Shown: positions 31,246 through 41,688 of the stretch, in pieces
Layout: each line of letters starts with the position of its first letter
Numbering within the stretch: the stretch's first letter is position 1
Assembly: GCF_000179575.2 (NCBI RefSeq)
Contig: NC_015636.1
Span: forward strand, 310,001 to 374,000
DNA: 64,000 bases
Source of the DNA: Methanothermococcus okinawensis IH1
Lineage (GTDB): Archaea > AGJL01 > Methanococci > Methanococcales > Methanococcaceae
Direction: 5' to 3'
Notes under the pieces: generated by a model
Databases searched by the model: none
What the model saw: only the letters and a program-made list of their open reading frames with translations
What the model was told of the DNA's origin: nothing
Position numbers and translations under genes: made by a program

Positions 31246-32487
31246 TTATTTAAAAAACTCGTCAATACGCATTTGCTTACCATTTCTAAGTGTTAATATC
31301 TTGCTTTTAAGTAAGTATTTTTCAAGAGGGTTATTCAATAACTCACCAACTTTATTAAGAGCTCCTGCCAATGTATTAAATTTAAAGCCATTGTTATTAA
31401 AACTTTTTTTAACACCAGTTCTTACCTGCCATACCCCCACTGGTGCATAATACTCCGAGGTAATCTCCCTAAATATAACGATTTTACTTTGTCTTTTTCT
31501 TTTGTTTAGGTATTCAAGAACACTTAAACGAGAGGCATAAAATGCACCAGTAGTCTCTTTTGCATATCCCTTTGTTTTTAAATCTTCATAATCTCCCAAA
31601 ACTGGTGGATTATCACATCCAAAAAGAGCTCCTTTTTCCCATACTTCCATGAGCTCATAAGCATAATAATCAGGTATAAGCAATACAACATACCTATTTC
31701 CAAGAAATTCATTGTAATAAACTTCATACTCATTTAGTAATGGATATGTTATTATCTTTTTTGTTAAATACCTTCCAATAGTATCCTGAGCTCCTGTAAT
31801 ACTCCATCTCGTAGGGACCAATTTTTTATTTATTCCTAAAAGACCTGCTGATAGAAGTTTTACTATATAATACTCGTCAAATCCACTGTTATATAATGAT
31901 ATTATTGAATCTCCTGCCTTTAATTCATCATTTACAATATAATCACTTTTTGAAGGAATTTTAGGATTTTCCGCTATGGTAAATTTTAATAAATCTCCTT
32001 TTGGAGATATTGGAGGAGCAAATCCACTTGAAATAATATCAAATGATGGTTTATGTTTTAATACAATTTCACTATCAACAGGTTTTGTTGCCATGGCGAG
32101 CTCCTGTATCGATTCCAATATTTTGGAGGTTTTGTCTTTATATAGATTCACATTGGTATGATTAGTTTCGCCCATTACAAGTATAGAACGATATTTTATA
32201 ATTGCCTTTATAGATTTATTTTCCCATTTTAATGGATTATCTAAAAACGATGTATCCCCTTCTATTGGGGGAACAAGAGGGGCAATCTTTACATTTGGAT
32301 AATTATACTCCCCTACAAATATTGAAGGTGGTGAGGCTCCGAATATTTCATTTTTATTTAATTTTTTATCGAATTTTTGACTAATATCCTTAAATACTCT
32401 AAGTTTTTCAATTATGGGGCATTTTGATTTACCACATAATAGTTTTCGTCCTTTACACAATGAGCACATTTTTGATTTAAATGGCAT
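31246..32487 (-). CDS. nreA: Archaeal DNA repair protein NreA-like
   Basis: The 413-residue protein matches the archaeal Nre family: an N-terminal zinc site CSLCKGRKLLCGKSKCPI (residues 8-25), the ASPPSIFVGEYNYPNVKIAPLVP block, and at the very C terminus QMRIDEFF, a PCNA-interacting peptide (QxxhxxFF). Family knowledge: Nre proteins act with PCNA in repair of DNA damage, for example after mitomycin C. The start is an ATG behind GTGAAATT. It is the first host gene right of the provirus, points toward attR, and is undamaged. Several GAGCTC sites occur within it. Confidence 0.88.
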   Translation of the reverse strand: MPFKSKMCSLCKGRKLLCGKSKCPIIEKLRVFKDISQKFDKKLNKNEIFGASPPSIFVGEYNYPNVKIAPLVPPIEGDTSFLDNPLKWENKSIKAIIKYRSILVMGETNHTNVNLYKDKTSKILESIQELAMATKPVDSEIVLKHKPSFDIISSGFAPPISPKGDLLKFTIAENPKIPSKSDYIVNDELKAGDSIISLYNSGFDEYYIVKLLSAGLLGINKKLVPTRWSITGAQDTIGRYLTKKIITYPLLNEYEVYYNEFLGNRYVVLLIPDYYAYELMEVWEKGALFGCDNPPVLGDYEDLKTKGYAKETTGAFYASRLSVLEYLNKRKRQSKIVIFREITSEYYAPVGVWQVRTGVKKSFNNNGFKFNTLAGALNKVGELLNNPLEKYLLKSKILTLRNGKQMRIDEFFK

Positions 32488-32597
32488 AATTTCACATTAA
32501 TTAAATTAATTATATTATGGTTAAATATGATTAAATATTAATTATAGTTATTTAATTAGATGTCATATTTCATTTTTTTATTATTTTATTCAATTAT

Positions 32598-33404
32598 TTA
32601 CAACTCCATTGTTTTTCCAACATGACCGTAAATAAAGTTGTCGAGCTCACTTAAAACCTTCATAGCGTTAAAGCCTGTGCAATGTATTGGCATTATAAAT
32701 TCCAAATCACTGTTTTTTAGATAGTCATAAACCTTGTTTATATACTCATTCGACGATACGACAAGGTGGAATCCTCCAATAACCCCCCTAATTTTATTTT
32801 TGTTTATCTTTTTAGCGTATTCTATTACATTTATAATCCCACTATGTGAGCATCCAGTAATTACCACATCATCAACTATCATAAACATATCGTCATTTAC
32901 ATAATCCACTTCAAACTTGTTATTATCATCTCGTTTGTAGAATATTTCAGGTTCATAGGGATGAGTTCTTTCAACCTTTCCAGATATTATTACATTATCT
33001 TCAAAATAAGGTTCATTAACCAATTTTAGATGTTTATAATTCCTTAAAAAATCTTTTATATTCTTATCAATACCTATGTATCGTTTATCGTCTGAATACT
33101 TATCGAGAAAAGCATCTGGATGAATATATACTGGGATATCCATTTCAAATTTTTTATTTTTATTATATTTGTCCATAAAATATGTAAATCCATCGGTATG
33201 GTCATAATGTCCATGGCTTATAACTATGGAATCAAAATTATCATCTTCACCCATGAGCTCTAAGTTTTTATTTAATACATAGGAGCTCTGACCTACATCG
33301 AATAATATTTTCTTATCATCAGCAGTTTTTACCAATATCGAAAGCCCATGCTGAGCAAAGTATCTTTTATATGCTATATCATCAACAAGAATTTTTATCT
33401 CCAT
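32598..33404 (-). CDS. Metallo-beta-lactamase-fold hydrolase (MJ0301-like)
   Basis: The 268-residue protein is a metallo-beta-lactamase-fold enzyme: SHGHYDHTDG (residues 64-73) gives the HxHxDH metal motif, then IHPDAFLD, GCSHSGIIN and PIHCTGFNA supply further ligands. It belongs to the group related to 7,8-dihydropterin-6-methyl-4-(beta-D-ribofuranosyl)aminobenzene-5-phosphate synthase, which in methanogens takes part in methanopterin synthesis, though the exact substrate cannot be told. It starts after GGTGGTTAA. The mptE gene of the same pathway is 1 kb away on the other strand, a hint only. Confidence 0.82.
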   Translation of the reverse strand: MEIKILVDDIAYKRYFAQHGLSILVKTADDKKILFDVGQSSYVLNKNLELMGEDDNFDSIVISHGHYDHTDGFTYFMDKYNKNKKFEMDIPVYIHPDAFLDKYSDDKRYIGIDKNIKDFLRNYKHLKLVNEPYFEDNVIISGKVERTHPYEPEIFYKRDDNNKFEVDYVNDDMFMIVDDVVITGCSHSGIINVIEYAKKINKNKIRGVIGGFHLVVSSNEYINKVYDYLKNSDLEFIMPIHCTGFNAMKVLSELDNFIYGHVGKTMEL

Positions 33405-33638
33405 TTAACCACCATTGTATTATTATTAGTATCAGTATTGGTATTATAATATTATTGGTATTTATGTATTAACCAACCTAATATATATTTATCCCATAAG
33501 TGCAAAATAAAAAAATAAATATATTTTTTATAAATAACATTTAAAGAAACATAAAATAATGTATTAATTATACTATAAAGGAAATAATAACAAATAAAAA
33601 TTAAAATATAATAAATAACAATTAAAAAATGTGATAAT
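33405..33638. promoter_or_regulatory. Divergent AT-rich promoter region
   Basis: The gap separates the leftward hydrolase gene and the rightward radical-SAM gene. It contains TATTATTAGTATCAGTATTGG-like direct repeats near 33418-33450 and TATA-like words (33478-33490), consistent with two promoters. No RNA gene is seen. Confidence 0.35.
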
Positions 33639-34361
33639 ATGAAAATTTTTGGAATTATAGATATATCCACAATAGATTATCCAAAAAAATGCTCTGCTGT
33701 TGTTTTTATGAGTGGTTGCAATATGAAATGTGGTTATTGTCATAATTACGAACACATGCTGGAAAATACCCATGAAATGACCCCCGAAGAAGTATTTAAC
33801 AGTATAGATTTAATGTTTGCAGAGGCAATAGTAATAAGTGGAGGGGAACCTACGCTTCAACCAAAGGCTTTAAAGGAGCTCTGTATTATTGCAAAAAGAA
33901 AAGGCTTTCCAGTGAAATTAGACACAAATGGAACAAATATTGAAATTATAAAGGATTTAATAGATAATAAACTAATAGATTATATAGCCCTTGATGTAAA
34001 ATGTGCCTTTGATAAATACAAAAAAATTACAAATTACGACGGAGAAAAAATTAAAAAAAATATGCTTGAACTTATAAATTACTGCAAAAAAAATAATGTT
34101 TTTATCGAATGCAGAACAACTTTTGTGCCCAATGTAATGGATGAAAAAGATATAATAGAAATAGCCAAATCCGTAAAAAACTGCGATTTATATACAATTC
34201 AACAATTTGACAACGAACATGCCTGGAAAGATGAATATAAAAAGATAAGAGAACCCACAACAAATGAACTTGTAGAGCTCGGAAAGATATCAACGCAATA
34301 TTTAAAAAATAGTGATGTTGTTGTAAAATCAAAGGACGAAATGATTAATATAGCGGAATAA
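33639..34361 (+). CDS. Radical SAM activating enzyme (PflA/NrdG-like)
   Basis: The 240-residue protein carries the radical-SAM cysteine motif CNMKCGYC (residues 27-34) right after a VVFMSGC strand, a GGEPTLQP SAM-binding motif (about 68-75) and a C-terminal QQFDNEHAW block. This is the layout of anaerobic ribonucleotide reductase activating proteins and pyruvate formate-lyase activases of archaea. It should cleave SAM to form a glycyl radical on a partner enzyme. No partner gene is nearby. The start follows TGTGATAAT. The annotation as NrdG-type is more likely than PflA in a methanogen, but not certain. Confidence 0.8.
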   Translation: MKIFGIIDISTIDYPKKCSAVVFMSGCNMKCGYCHNYEHMLENTHEMTPEEVFNSIDLMFAEAIVISGGEPTLQPKALKELCIIAKRKGFPVKLDTNGTNIEIIKDLIDNKLIDYIALDVKCAFDKYKKITNYDGEKIKKNMLELINYCKKNNVFIECRTTFVPNVMDEKDIIEIAKSVKNCDLYTIQQFDNEHAWKDEYKKIREPTTNELVELGKISTQYLKNSDVVVKSKDEMINIAE

Positions 34362-34457
34362 TAAAAAATGGAGAATAAAAAATAATTTTATTTATTATAG
34401 ATAAATAATTGATGATATGTAATAATACATAATAAAAATAATAAAAAAGTGGATACT

Positions 34458-35213
34458 ATGGAATTAAAGGAATGGAAACCTATATATGATAAAATTATGG
34501 ATGATTTTGGGTTTAATAAAGAGAATGATTTAAAAAGTGCCTTTATATTAAGTGATATAATAAATAATACAAAAAATAATATTCCATTGGATAGTATGGA
34601 AGAATTGATAAAAAATAAAGATGTTTATGTCTTTGGAGCAGGACCATCTTTAAAAAAACATATAAAAATATTAAAAAGTATTATAGAGGATGAAAATAAT
34701 AAGAATGATAAAAATTTCATAATAATATCCGCAGATGGTGCCACAAAAGCCCTATTGGAAGAAGATATTGTTCCAGATATAATTGTTTCAGATTTAGACG
34801 GTGATTTAAACGCAATATTTGAAAGCAATGAAAGAGGTTCTGTTGTTGTAGTCCATGCCCATGGGGACAATATAGCCCTTATAAAAAACTATGCACCAAA
34901 ATTGAAAAATATTATTGGGAGCTCCCAAGTTCCAGAAGAAATACCCTATCTTATAAATTACGGTGGATTTACAGACGGTGATAGATGCTGTTTTTTTGCA
35001 GAACATTTTGGAGCTAAAAGGATAATATTATGCGGTATGGATTTTGGGGAATACACTACAAAATACTCTAGACCTTATTTAAAAAATGATATTGAAAAAG
35101 CGGATGGCGTTAAAATAAAAAAGTTAAAGTATGCTGAAAAATTAATAAATTGGTTAATGGAAAATGGGAATAGTGAAATATTATTTATTAATAATATTAT
35201 CGATGAAAAATAA
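34458..35213 (+). CDS. mptE: 6-hydroxymethyl-7,8-dihydropterin pyrophosphokinase MptE
   Basis: I set the start at ATG 34458 because GTGGAT is just upstream. The 251-residue protein matches archaeal MptE (DUF115 family), which makes 6-hydroxymethyl-7,8-dihydropterin diphosphate for tetrahydromethanopterin. Conserved blocks are VFGAGPSLKKHI (about 59-70), ISADGATKALLEE, PDIIVSDLDGD and HAHGDN, with the aspartates and histidines that bind ATP and magnesium. Length is normal. The gene is followed by a 107-base gap and thiDN. It works downstream of the pterin branch that GTP cyclohydrolases of archaea begin. Confidence 0.9.
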   Translation: MELKEWKPIYDKIMDDFGFNKENDLKSAFILSDIINNTKNNIPLDSMEELIKNKDVYVFGAGPSLKKHIKILKSIIEDENNKNDKNFIIISADGATKALLEEDIVPDIIVSDLDGDLNAIFESNERGSVVVVHAHGDNIALIKNYAPKLKNIIGSSQVPEEIPYLINYGGFTDGDRCCFFAEHFGAKRIILCGMDFGEYTTKYSRPYLKNDIEKADGVKIKKLKYAEKLINWLMENGNSEILFINNIIDEK

Positions 35214-35320
35214 ATTTAATAATAATTTAATGACAAAATTGTAAAATAAAATAATGATATATAAAAATAAAGTAGTATTTTAATAACCTAAATATATCTA
35301 TAATATTATATGGTGATTTT

Positions 35321-36628
35321 TTGAACATTAATGTGCTGTCAATAGGTGGATATGACCCAACAGGGGGAGCAGGCATTATTGCCGATGCAAAAACCATTAA
35401 ATTATTAGGTTGTAATCCATTAACGGCAATTACTGCCATAATACCACAAAACAGTTTGAAAGTGTATAGTAAAGTTGATTTACCAAAAGAAGAAATAGAA
35501 AATCAACTAAATGCTATTTTTGAAGATTTTAAAGTGCCCGTTGTAAAAACTGGCGTATTAAATAATGATGCTATAAATTTAATATTAAAGTATCAAAAAG
35601 AATACAATTTTAAAATTATTTGCGACCCAGTTTTAAAATCCACCACTGGATATGATTTCACAGAAGGAAATGATAATAATTTAATAGATAATTATTTTAA
35701 ATTATTTGAAAAATCTCTTATAATTACCCCAAATAGCGAAGAATACAATATAATAAAGAACTTTAATGCGTATGAAAAATTAAAAAATAACAACAATTAT
35801 ATATTAATCACTGGAAAGGATGACAAACTGATATATAAAAACAAAGAATTAAGAATATTTAAAGGAAAAACTATAAATAGAGAGGTTCATGGAACTGGAT
35901 GTGTTTTTTCTTCTGCAATTGCTTCATTTATAGCCAAAGGATACGATATTGTCCATGCCATTAAAGAGGCAAAAAATCTGGTCTTATCCTCTGTAATTTA
36001 TGCCAACAAAACAAAATATGGTTATAACTCTAATCCAACATACATAAACAAAGAGGTAGTTATAAAAAACCTTAATTATGCTATCTATTTACTGAAAAAG
36101 ATGGATTTTGAATATTTTGTTCCAGAGGTTGGCTCAAATATTGCCGAGGGGCTTGTTCTTCCAAAGAGTTATAAGGATATTGCTGCATTAACGGGTAGGA
36201 TTATAAAAAATAAACTTGGAAACACAAATAATAAAGGTAATAAATTTTATATTGTTGGAGATATAGAGTTTGGGGCTTCTGAGCATATAGCAAAAATAAT
36301 ACTTGCAGCAAATCATTATGACCCTAAAATAAGAAGCTGTATGAATATAAGATATTCTAAAAAACTTGTTAATATACTTGAAAATGAAGATTGCGGATTC
36401 ACCATATCTTCATTCAACAGAAAAGACGAACCAGAACATGTATCTTCAATGGAATGGGGAACAAAATTTGCATGTAAAATATTTGGAGGAGCTCCGGATA
36501 TAATATACGATAGAGGTGGAGATGGAAAGGAGCCCATGATACGGGTGCTTGGTAATGATTCAGTGGATGTAATTAAAAAAGTAGCGGAGCTCATAAAAAT
36601 ATATAAAAATATAAATAACAGGATATAA
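35321..36628 (+). CDS. thiD: HMP-P kinase / thiamine-phosphate synthase fusion (ThiD-ThiN)
   Basis: The 435-residue protein fuses two thiamine-synthesis enzymes, as is usual in archaea. Residues 1-250 are ThiD (LSIGGYDPTGGAGIIADAKT, VKTGVL, CDPVLKSTTGYDF, EVHGTGCVFSSAIASF), the kinase for hydroxymethylpyrimidine phosphate. Residues 255-435 are ThiN (PEVGSNIAEGLV, DIAALTGRI, GASEHIAKIILAA and FGGAPDIIYDRGGDGKEPM), which joins the pyrimidine and thiazole phosphates. The start is a TTG at 35321, 5 bases after GGTGAT; no nearby ATG fits the conserved N terminus. It is monocistronic between mptE and mat. Confidence 0.92.
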   Translation: MNINVLSIGGYDPTGGAGIIADAKTIKLLGCNPLTAITAIIPQNSLKVYSKVDLPKEEIENQLNAIFEDFKVPVVKTGVLNNDAINLILKYQKEYNFKIICDPVLKSTTGYDFTEGNDNNLIDNYFKLFEKSLIITPNSEEYNIIKNFNAYEKLKNNNNYILITGKDDKLIYKNKELRIFKGKTINREVHGTGCVFSSAIASFIAKGYDIVHAIKEAKNLVLSSVIYANKTKYGYNSNPTYINKEVVIKNLNYAIYLLKKMDFEYFVPEVGSNIAEGLVLPKSYKDIAALTGRIIKNKLGNTNNKGNKFYIVGDIEFGASEHIAKIILAANHYDPKIRSCMNIRYSKKLVNILENEDCGFTISSFNRKDEPEHVSSMEWGTKFACKIFGGAPDIIYDRGGDGKEPMIRVLGNDSVDVIKKVAELIKIYKNINNRI

Positions 36629-36788
36629 AATAATATGAAAGATAGGATGAATATAAAAAAATATATAAAATAGATATAAGGATAAAAATAAAATCAATTT
36701 TATAGAAATTATTAAATAATACATTTTTTATTATATTTTATGATTTAATTTAAGGTATAATTTAAATTTTTTAATATAGGTGATGTAA

Positions 36789-38003
36789 TTGGCAAATATA
36801 GTGGTTAAAAAATTGGATACTACACCGATAGAAGAAAGACCAACAGAAATTGTAGAAAGAAAGGGATTAGGGCATCCAGACAGCATCTGTGATGGTATAG
36901 CAGAAAGTGTAAGTGCTGCATTATGTAAGATGTATAAGGAAAAAATGGGAACAATACTCCACCATAATACTGACCAGGTAGAGCTCGTAGGTGGGCATGC
37001 CTACCCAAAATTAGGTGGAGGTAATATGGTGAGCCCAATATATATCCTTTTGTCAGGCAGGGCTACCATGGAAATTTTAGATAAGGAGAAAAATGAAATT
37101 ATTAAACTTCCAGTTGGAACTGTTGCAGTAAATGCTGCAAGAAATTATTTAAAAAAGGTTTTAAGAAATGCCGACTTAGAAAAGGATGTTGTTGTAGATT
37201 GTAGAATCGGACAGGGTTCTGTGGATTTAATGGATGTATTTGATAGAAAAAAAACAGACATTCCCTTAGCAAACGATACCTCATTTGGTGTAGGTCATGC
37301 TCCATTTAGTGTTACGGAAAAACTCGTTTTTGAAACTGAAAAACTTTTAAACAGTGATGAGTTGAAGAAGGAGCTCCCTGCTGTTGGAGAAGATATAAAA
37401 GTTATGGGGCTAAGAGAAGGTAAAAAAATTACATTAACAATTGCCATGGCAGTTGTAGATAGATATGTAAATTCAGTTGAAGAATACAATGAAGTAAAAG
37501 AGAAGGCTAAGGCAAAAGTGGAAGAATTGGCAAAGAAACTTGCCGATGGCTATGAAGTTGAGGTATGTATAAACACAGCAGACGATGATAACTGTATATT
37601 CTTAACAGTAATAGGGACTTCCGCAGAAATGGGAGATGATGGCTCTGTTGGAAGGGGAAATAGGGCAAATGGATTAATTACACCATTTAGACCTATGAGT
37701 ATGGAAGCCACAAGTGGTAAAAACCCTATAAACCACATCGGAAAAATATACAACATATTGGCAAATATTATTGCACACGATGTGGCTGAGCTCGATGGAG
37801 TAAAAGAATGTTATGTAAGGATATTAAGTCAAATAGGAAAACCAATAAACGAGCCAAAAATTCTTGATATTGAAGTTATTACTGAGGATAACTGTGATTT
37901 AAAAGATATAGAACCAAAAGCAAAAGAAATAGCTGAAAGATGGTTGGATAACATTCCAGAAGTTAGGAATAAAATAATAAACGGAGAAATAAAAACATTC
38001 TAA
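36789..38003 (+). CDS. mat: S-adenosylmethionine synthetase, archaeal type
   Basis: The 404-residue protein is the archaeal methionine adenosyltransferase, which makes SAM from methionine and ATP. Family blocks are all present: [17 protein letters not shown] (25-41), [54 protein letters not shown] and [17 protein letters not shown]. The archaeal enzymes share little with bacterial MetK. A TTG start at 36789 follows GGTGATG with 3-base spacing. It is downstream of a 160-base AT-rich gap and upstream of an unusual hairpin cluster. Length is that of the family. Confidence 0.95.
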   Translation: MANIVVKKLDTTPIEERPTEIVERKGLGHPDSICDGIAESVSAALCKMYKEKMGTILHHNTDQVELVGGHAYPKLGGGNMVSPIYILLSGRATMEILDKEKNEIIKLPVGTVAVNAARNYLKKVLRNADLEKDVVVDCRIGQGSVDLMDVFDRKKTDIPLANDTSFGVGHAPFSVTEKLVFETEKLLNSDELKKELPAVGEDIKVMGLREGKKITLTIAMAVVDRYVNSVEEYNEVKEKAKAKVEELAKKLADGYEVEVCINTADDDNCIFLTVIGTSAEMGDDGSVGRGNRANGLITPFRPMSMEATSGKNPINHIGKIYNILANIIAHDVAELDGVKECYVRILSQIGKPINEPKILDIEVITEDNCDLKDIEPKAKEIAERWLDNIPEVRNKIINGEIKTF

Positions 38004-38093
38004 TTGTATTAGTTATTTAATATTTTTATTTTATTTTTATAATATCCTTTGTTTTAGAATAAAAACTACCCTATATTTTTTAAAAATCTCAAA

Positions 38094-38235
38094 ATTCACT
38101 TCGTGAATTCGAAGCGAATCCTTTGGATTCGCTGACTTACAAAACCTTGAAAAGGTTTTGTCAAGTTATATGATGCCATAGGCAGTAAAAAATCCTTAGG
38201 ATTTTTTCTGATTTTTCTCGCTATCGCTCGAAAAA
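38094..38235. repeat. Cluster of 9-3-9 hairpins between mat and tRNA-Leu
   Basis: Five palindromes follow each other: 38094-38108 (6-bp stem), 38113-38133 (AGCGAATCC ttt GGATTCGCT), 38140-38160 (CAAAACCTT gaa AAGGTTTTG), 38187-38207 (AAAAAATCC tta GGATTTTTT) and a weaker one at 38212-38235. Three share the same geometry, a 9-bp stem with 3-base loop, but differ in sequence. There is no open reading frame. The rest of 38004-38346 is AT-rich. It may be a repeat element or a structured RNA. A related block is at 63422-63501. Confidence 0.7.
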
Positions 38236-38346
38236 GTTGCATCAAAAGTAACCTCGCTTCGCTTCGGCTGGAACCTAAAAATAATGTATAAATTAAATAA
38301 ATGATATATATAAATTAATAAATATATTTATCTAAAATAAAAATAG

Positions 38347-38431
38347 TGCAGGGGAGGGGATTTGAACCCCCGAACCCCTATGGGACTGGATCTTAAGTCC
38401 AGCGCCGTTGGCCAGGCTTGGCAACCCCTGC
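38347..38431 (-). tRNA. tRNA-Leu(TAA)
   Basis: The minus strand folds into an 85-nt class II tRNA: acceptor GCAGGGG (from 38431) with CCCCTGC, discriminator A at 38347, anticodon stem CTGGA/TCCAG around CTTAAGA (anticodon TAA), long variable arm and T-arm with TTCAAAT. It reads UUA leucine codons, the main leucine codon in such an AT-rich genome. The promoter is at 38462-38483. No 3' duplication is found next to it. Confidence 0.96.
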
Positions 38432-38461
38432 TCAATTACTTGCATCATTACATAATCAGAA

Positions 38462-38483
38462 GTTATATATATACTTTTCGGTC
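38462..38483 (-). promoter_or_regulatory. Promoter of tRNA-Leu (BRE + TATA box)
   Basis: On the minus strand CCGAAAAG is followed by TATATATATAA, a clear BRE and TATA pair about 40 bases ahead of the tRNA. It overlaps a GAGCTC site, which lies directly upstream. Confidence 0.75.
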
Positions 38484-38706
38484 GAGCTCACCCTATGCCA
38501 TACCACTCCATATTATATAATGTTGAGAATTTATAGAATATAGAATATAAATTTATAAGTTAAAATATAATAAAACATAATCTTTTTAAAATATAATTTA
38601 TATTTCTATTATAATTTAATTTTTGTTATTATTTTTTTATATTTTTTATATATAAATTGCTAAACGAAAAAAAGAAATGTTTAAGTAAATGCAATAGAGG
38701 GAAAAC

Positions 38707-41364
38707 ATGGAAATGCCTAAGGAATATTCCATCGAATTTGAAAAGGAAATTCAAAAAAAATGGGAAGAAAACAAAATTTATAAATTTAAAAATGATGAAA
38801 AAAGACCTCCCTATATTATAGATACTCCCCCACCATATCCAACGGGGAGAATGCATTTAGGACATGCTTTAAACTGGACATACATGGATATTATAGCAAG
38901 ATTTAAAAGAATGAACGGCTATGATGTGTTGTTTCCACAGGGTTGGGACTGTCACGGTCTTCCAACAGAAGTTAAGGTTGAAGAAATCCATGGCATTACA
39001 AAATCCGATATTGACAGGCATGAATTTAGAAAATTATGTGTAGAGCTCACAAAAGAAAATATAGAAAAGATGAGAGAGCAGGTTAAATCCCTTGGTATAT
39101 CCATAGACTGGGATAGAGAATATATTACTATGAATCCAGACTATGTTAAGAAATCCCAAACTGCATTTGTAAGAATGTATAATAAGGGATTGATATATAG
39201 AGGGAAACATCCTGTAAATTGGTGTCCAAGATGCCAAACTGCAATTGCCTTTGCAGAGGTGGATTATAAAGATAGGGTATCTAAATTAAACTATATAAAA
39301 TTCCCATATAGTGAAGATGAAAACAAATTCTTAGAAATAGCAACATCAAGACCCGAATTGTTGGCAGCATGCGTTGGTATTGTGGTGCATCCTGAGGATG
39401 AGAGATACAAGGATGTTGTTGGAAAAACTGTAAAAGTTCCATTATTCAACCAAGAGGTTAAGGTATATCCTGATAAGGATGTTGAGAAGGAATTTGGAAC
39501 TGGGGTTGTAATGGTATGCACCTTTGGGGATAAAACGGATGTTGTTTGGGTAAATAGGCATGGTCTTGAAGTTAAAAAAGCCATCAATGAAAAAGGTGAG
39601 CTCTCAGAAATATGTGGAAAATATGCAGGCATGAAAACAGAAGATGCAAGAAAACAAATAATTGAAGACCTTAAAAATGAGGGCTATTTAATAAAACAAG
39701 AGCCATTAGAACAGAATGTAGGCGTATGTTGGAGATGTAAAACACCTATTGAAATCATTGTTGGAGACCAGTGGTTTGTAAATGTTAAAAAACTATTGCC
39801 AAAAGTTAAACAAGCCACAGATGAGATTAAATGGATGCCTGAACACATGAAAACAAGATTATTACAGTGGATTGAGGATATGGATTGGGATTGGTGCATA
39901 AGTAGGCAGAGATTATTTGCCACCCCTATTCCTGTATGGTACTGTCCAGATTGTGGTGAAATAATTGTGGCTAAGGAGGAAGACCTCCCAATAGACCCAA
40001 CAAAAGAATGTCCCTACACATGTAAATGCGGAAATAAAAATTTAATCCCTGAAACTGATGTATTGGATACATGGATGGATTCATCTATTACTCCAATGGT
40101 AATAGCTGGATGGTTGGATGACGATGAGTTTTTCAAATCCCACTATCCAGTTCAACTAAGACCACAAGGTCACGATATTATAAGAACCTGGGCATTTTAC
40201 ACCATTATAAAATCCATAGCATTAACCGATAAAAAACCATGGGATGAAATAGTTATAAACGGAATGGTATTTGGCGAAGATGGATATAAAATGAGTAAAA
40301 GTAGGGGAAATATTGTAGAACCATTCGAAATAACTAAAAATTACGGTTCTGATGCTTTAAGATTGTGGGCAGCAAACAGCACCCTTGGAAATGATGTTCC
40401 GTTTGCATGGAAGGAGGTAGATTTTGGATATAGATTTTTAAGAAAATTCTGGAATGCTTCAAGATTTGCAAAGATGAATTTAGATGATGAAACCATCGAT
40501 ACCATTAAAAACATTAATATTACTTTAAACAATCCTGTTGATTTATGGATATTAAGTAAATTGAATAGATTAATTAAAAAAGTCAGCGAAGACCTAAATA
40601 ACTACAAATTCAACACAATAGTAGATATCCAAAAGTTCGTATGGCATGAGCTCTGTGATAACTATATCGAAATGGTAAAATATAGGTTGTATAATAAAGA
40701 AAACACTGAAAAAGCAAAAATTTCTAAATTTAACGCACAATATACTTTATATACAGTAATTACAAACACATTAAAACTTATGGCTCCATTTGCACCACAT
40801 TTTGCCGATGTAGTTGGATATATTTATAAAGTAGATAATCTCCACACATCATGGTGCGTAGTTGATGAAAATCTAATAAGTGAAGAAAATGAATATATCG
40901 GTGAGTTAGCTAAAAATACCGTTGCATCCATAAGAAGATATAAATCTAATAAAGGTATGCCTTTAAATACTGAACTCAGAAATGTTGAAATATATGTTTT
41001 GGATAATAACGAATATGAAGGAATGTTAAAGGTAGTTGAAGATATAAAAGGAGCCCTGAATATAAAAGAATTGAATATAATAAATGGAAAGCCAGAGTTA
41101 GAGCAGAAAATTGTTGAAGTTATACCTAACAAATCAAAAATAGGTCCAGAATTTAAAAAAGACTCTAAAAAAGTTATGGAATTCATAAAAAACGCAGATG
41201 AAGGAACTATTGAAAAAATGCTAAATGAAGGAATTGAAACAGAATTTGGATTATTAACAAAGGAACATATTAAAAGTGTTAAAAGAGCATTATTTAGCAA
41301 AGGAGAAGTTGTAGAAACTGTCGATATAGACGGATTAATAGATGGAATTGCCATAATCCAATAA
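38707..41364 (+). CDS. valS: Valyl-tRNA synthetase
   Basis: The 885-residue class I synthetase carries all signatures: [15 protein letters not shown] (the HIGH motif, about 40-54), a connective editing domain with [12 protein letters not shown], two zinc sites (CPRCQ / CWRC and CPDC / CTCKCG), the catalytic [16 protein letters not shown] and YKMSKSRGN (KMSKS) near residue 535. It charges tRNA-Val. The ATG at 38707 follows GAGGGAAAAC; a second ATG at 38713 is two codons on. A possible promoter is CGAAAAAAAG-AAATGTTTAAG just upstream. It is monocistronic and followed by a T-rich terminator zone. Confidence 0.96.
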   Translation: MEMPKEYSIEFEKEIQKKWEENKIYKFKNDEKRPPYIIDTPPPYPTGRMHLGHALNWTYMDIIARFKRMNGYDVLFPQGWDCHGLPTEVKVEEIHGITKSDIDRHEFRKLCVELTKENIEKMREQVKSLGISIDWDREYITMNPDYVKKSQTAFVRMYNKGLIYRGKHPVNWCPRCQTAIAFAEVDYKDRVSKLNYIKFPYSEDENKFLEIATSRPELLAACVGIVVHPEDERYKDVVGKTVKVPLFNQEVKVYPDKDVEKEFGTGVVMVCTFGDKTDVVWVNRHGLEVKKAINEKGELSEICGKYAGMKTEDARKQIIEDLKNEGYLIKQEPLEQNVGVCWRCKTPIEIIVGDQWFVNVKKLLPKVKQATDEIKWMPEHMKTRLLQWIEDMDWDWCISRQRLFATPIPVWYCPDCGEIIVAKEEDLPIDPTKECPYTCKCGNKNLIPETDVLDTWMDSSITPMVIAGWLDDDEFFKSHYPVQLRPQGHDIIRTWAFYTIIKSIALTDKKPWDEIVINGMVFGEDGYKMSKSRGNIVEPFEITKNYGSDALRLWAANSTLGNDVPFAWKEVDFGYRFLRKFWNASRFAKMNLDDETIDTIKNINITLNNPVDLWILSKLNRLIKKVSEDLNNYKFNTIVDIQKFVWHELCDNYIEMVKYRLYNKENTEKAKISKFNAQYTLYTVITNTLKLMAPFAPHFADVVGYIYKVDNLHTSWCVVDENLISEENEYIGELAKNTVASIRRYKSNKGMPLNTELRNVEIYVLDNNEYEGMLKVVEDIKGALNIKELNIINGKPELEQKIVEVIPNKSKIGPEFKKDSKKVMEFIKNADEGTIEKMLNEGIETEFGLLTKEHIKSVKRALFSKGEVVETVDIDGLIDGIAIIQ

Positions 41365-41688
41365 ATTATTGTATAGTCTTATTTATTTTTTATTTTTTTA
41401 TTTTATTATCTCTTTTTTACTTATTATTTTTTTATTTAGTTTTTTATTCTATATTTTATTATTTTTTTATTTATTTTATTTTTATATTTAAAGGGTAAGT
41501 GAATTACAAAATGTTATATAATACCTATTTTATAATTATTTTATAGATATTATGATATTTTCAATATTTAATTAAATATAAGTTAAATTCTATTTATTTG
41601 TATTAAACAGATTTTAATTTTCGAAATGGTTATATATAGGATGGTGTAATGTAATCTAACTTTACCATAAATTAAAAAAGTGATTAAA
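41365..41688 (+). terminator. T-rich terminator zone and promoter region
   Basis: After valS, 41370-41490 on the plus strand is packed with T5-T7 runs, as in archaeal terminators. The rest, to 41688, is AT-rich and must hold the promoter of the membrane complex operon; a TTATATATAGG word at 41629-41639 lies about 50 bases before its start. No gene is seen. Confidence 0.5.

Noticed and set aside
38004-38346. Possible CRISPR array from regularly placed palindromes
   Set aside because: The units differ in sequence and there are no identical repeats with unique spacers.
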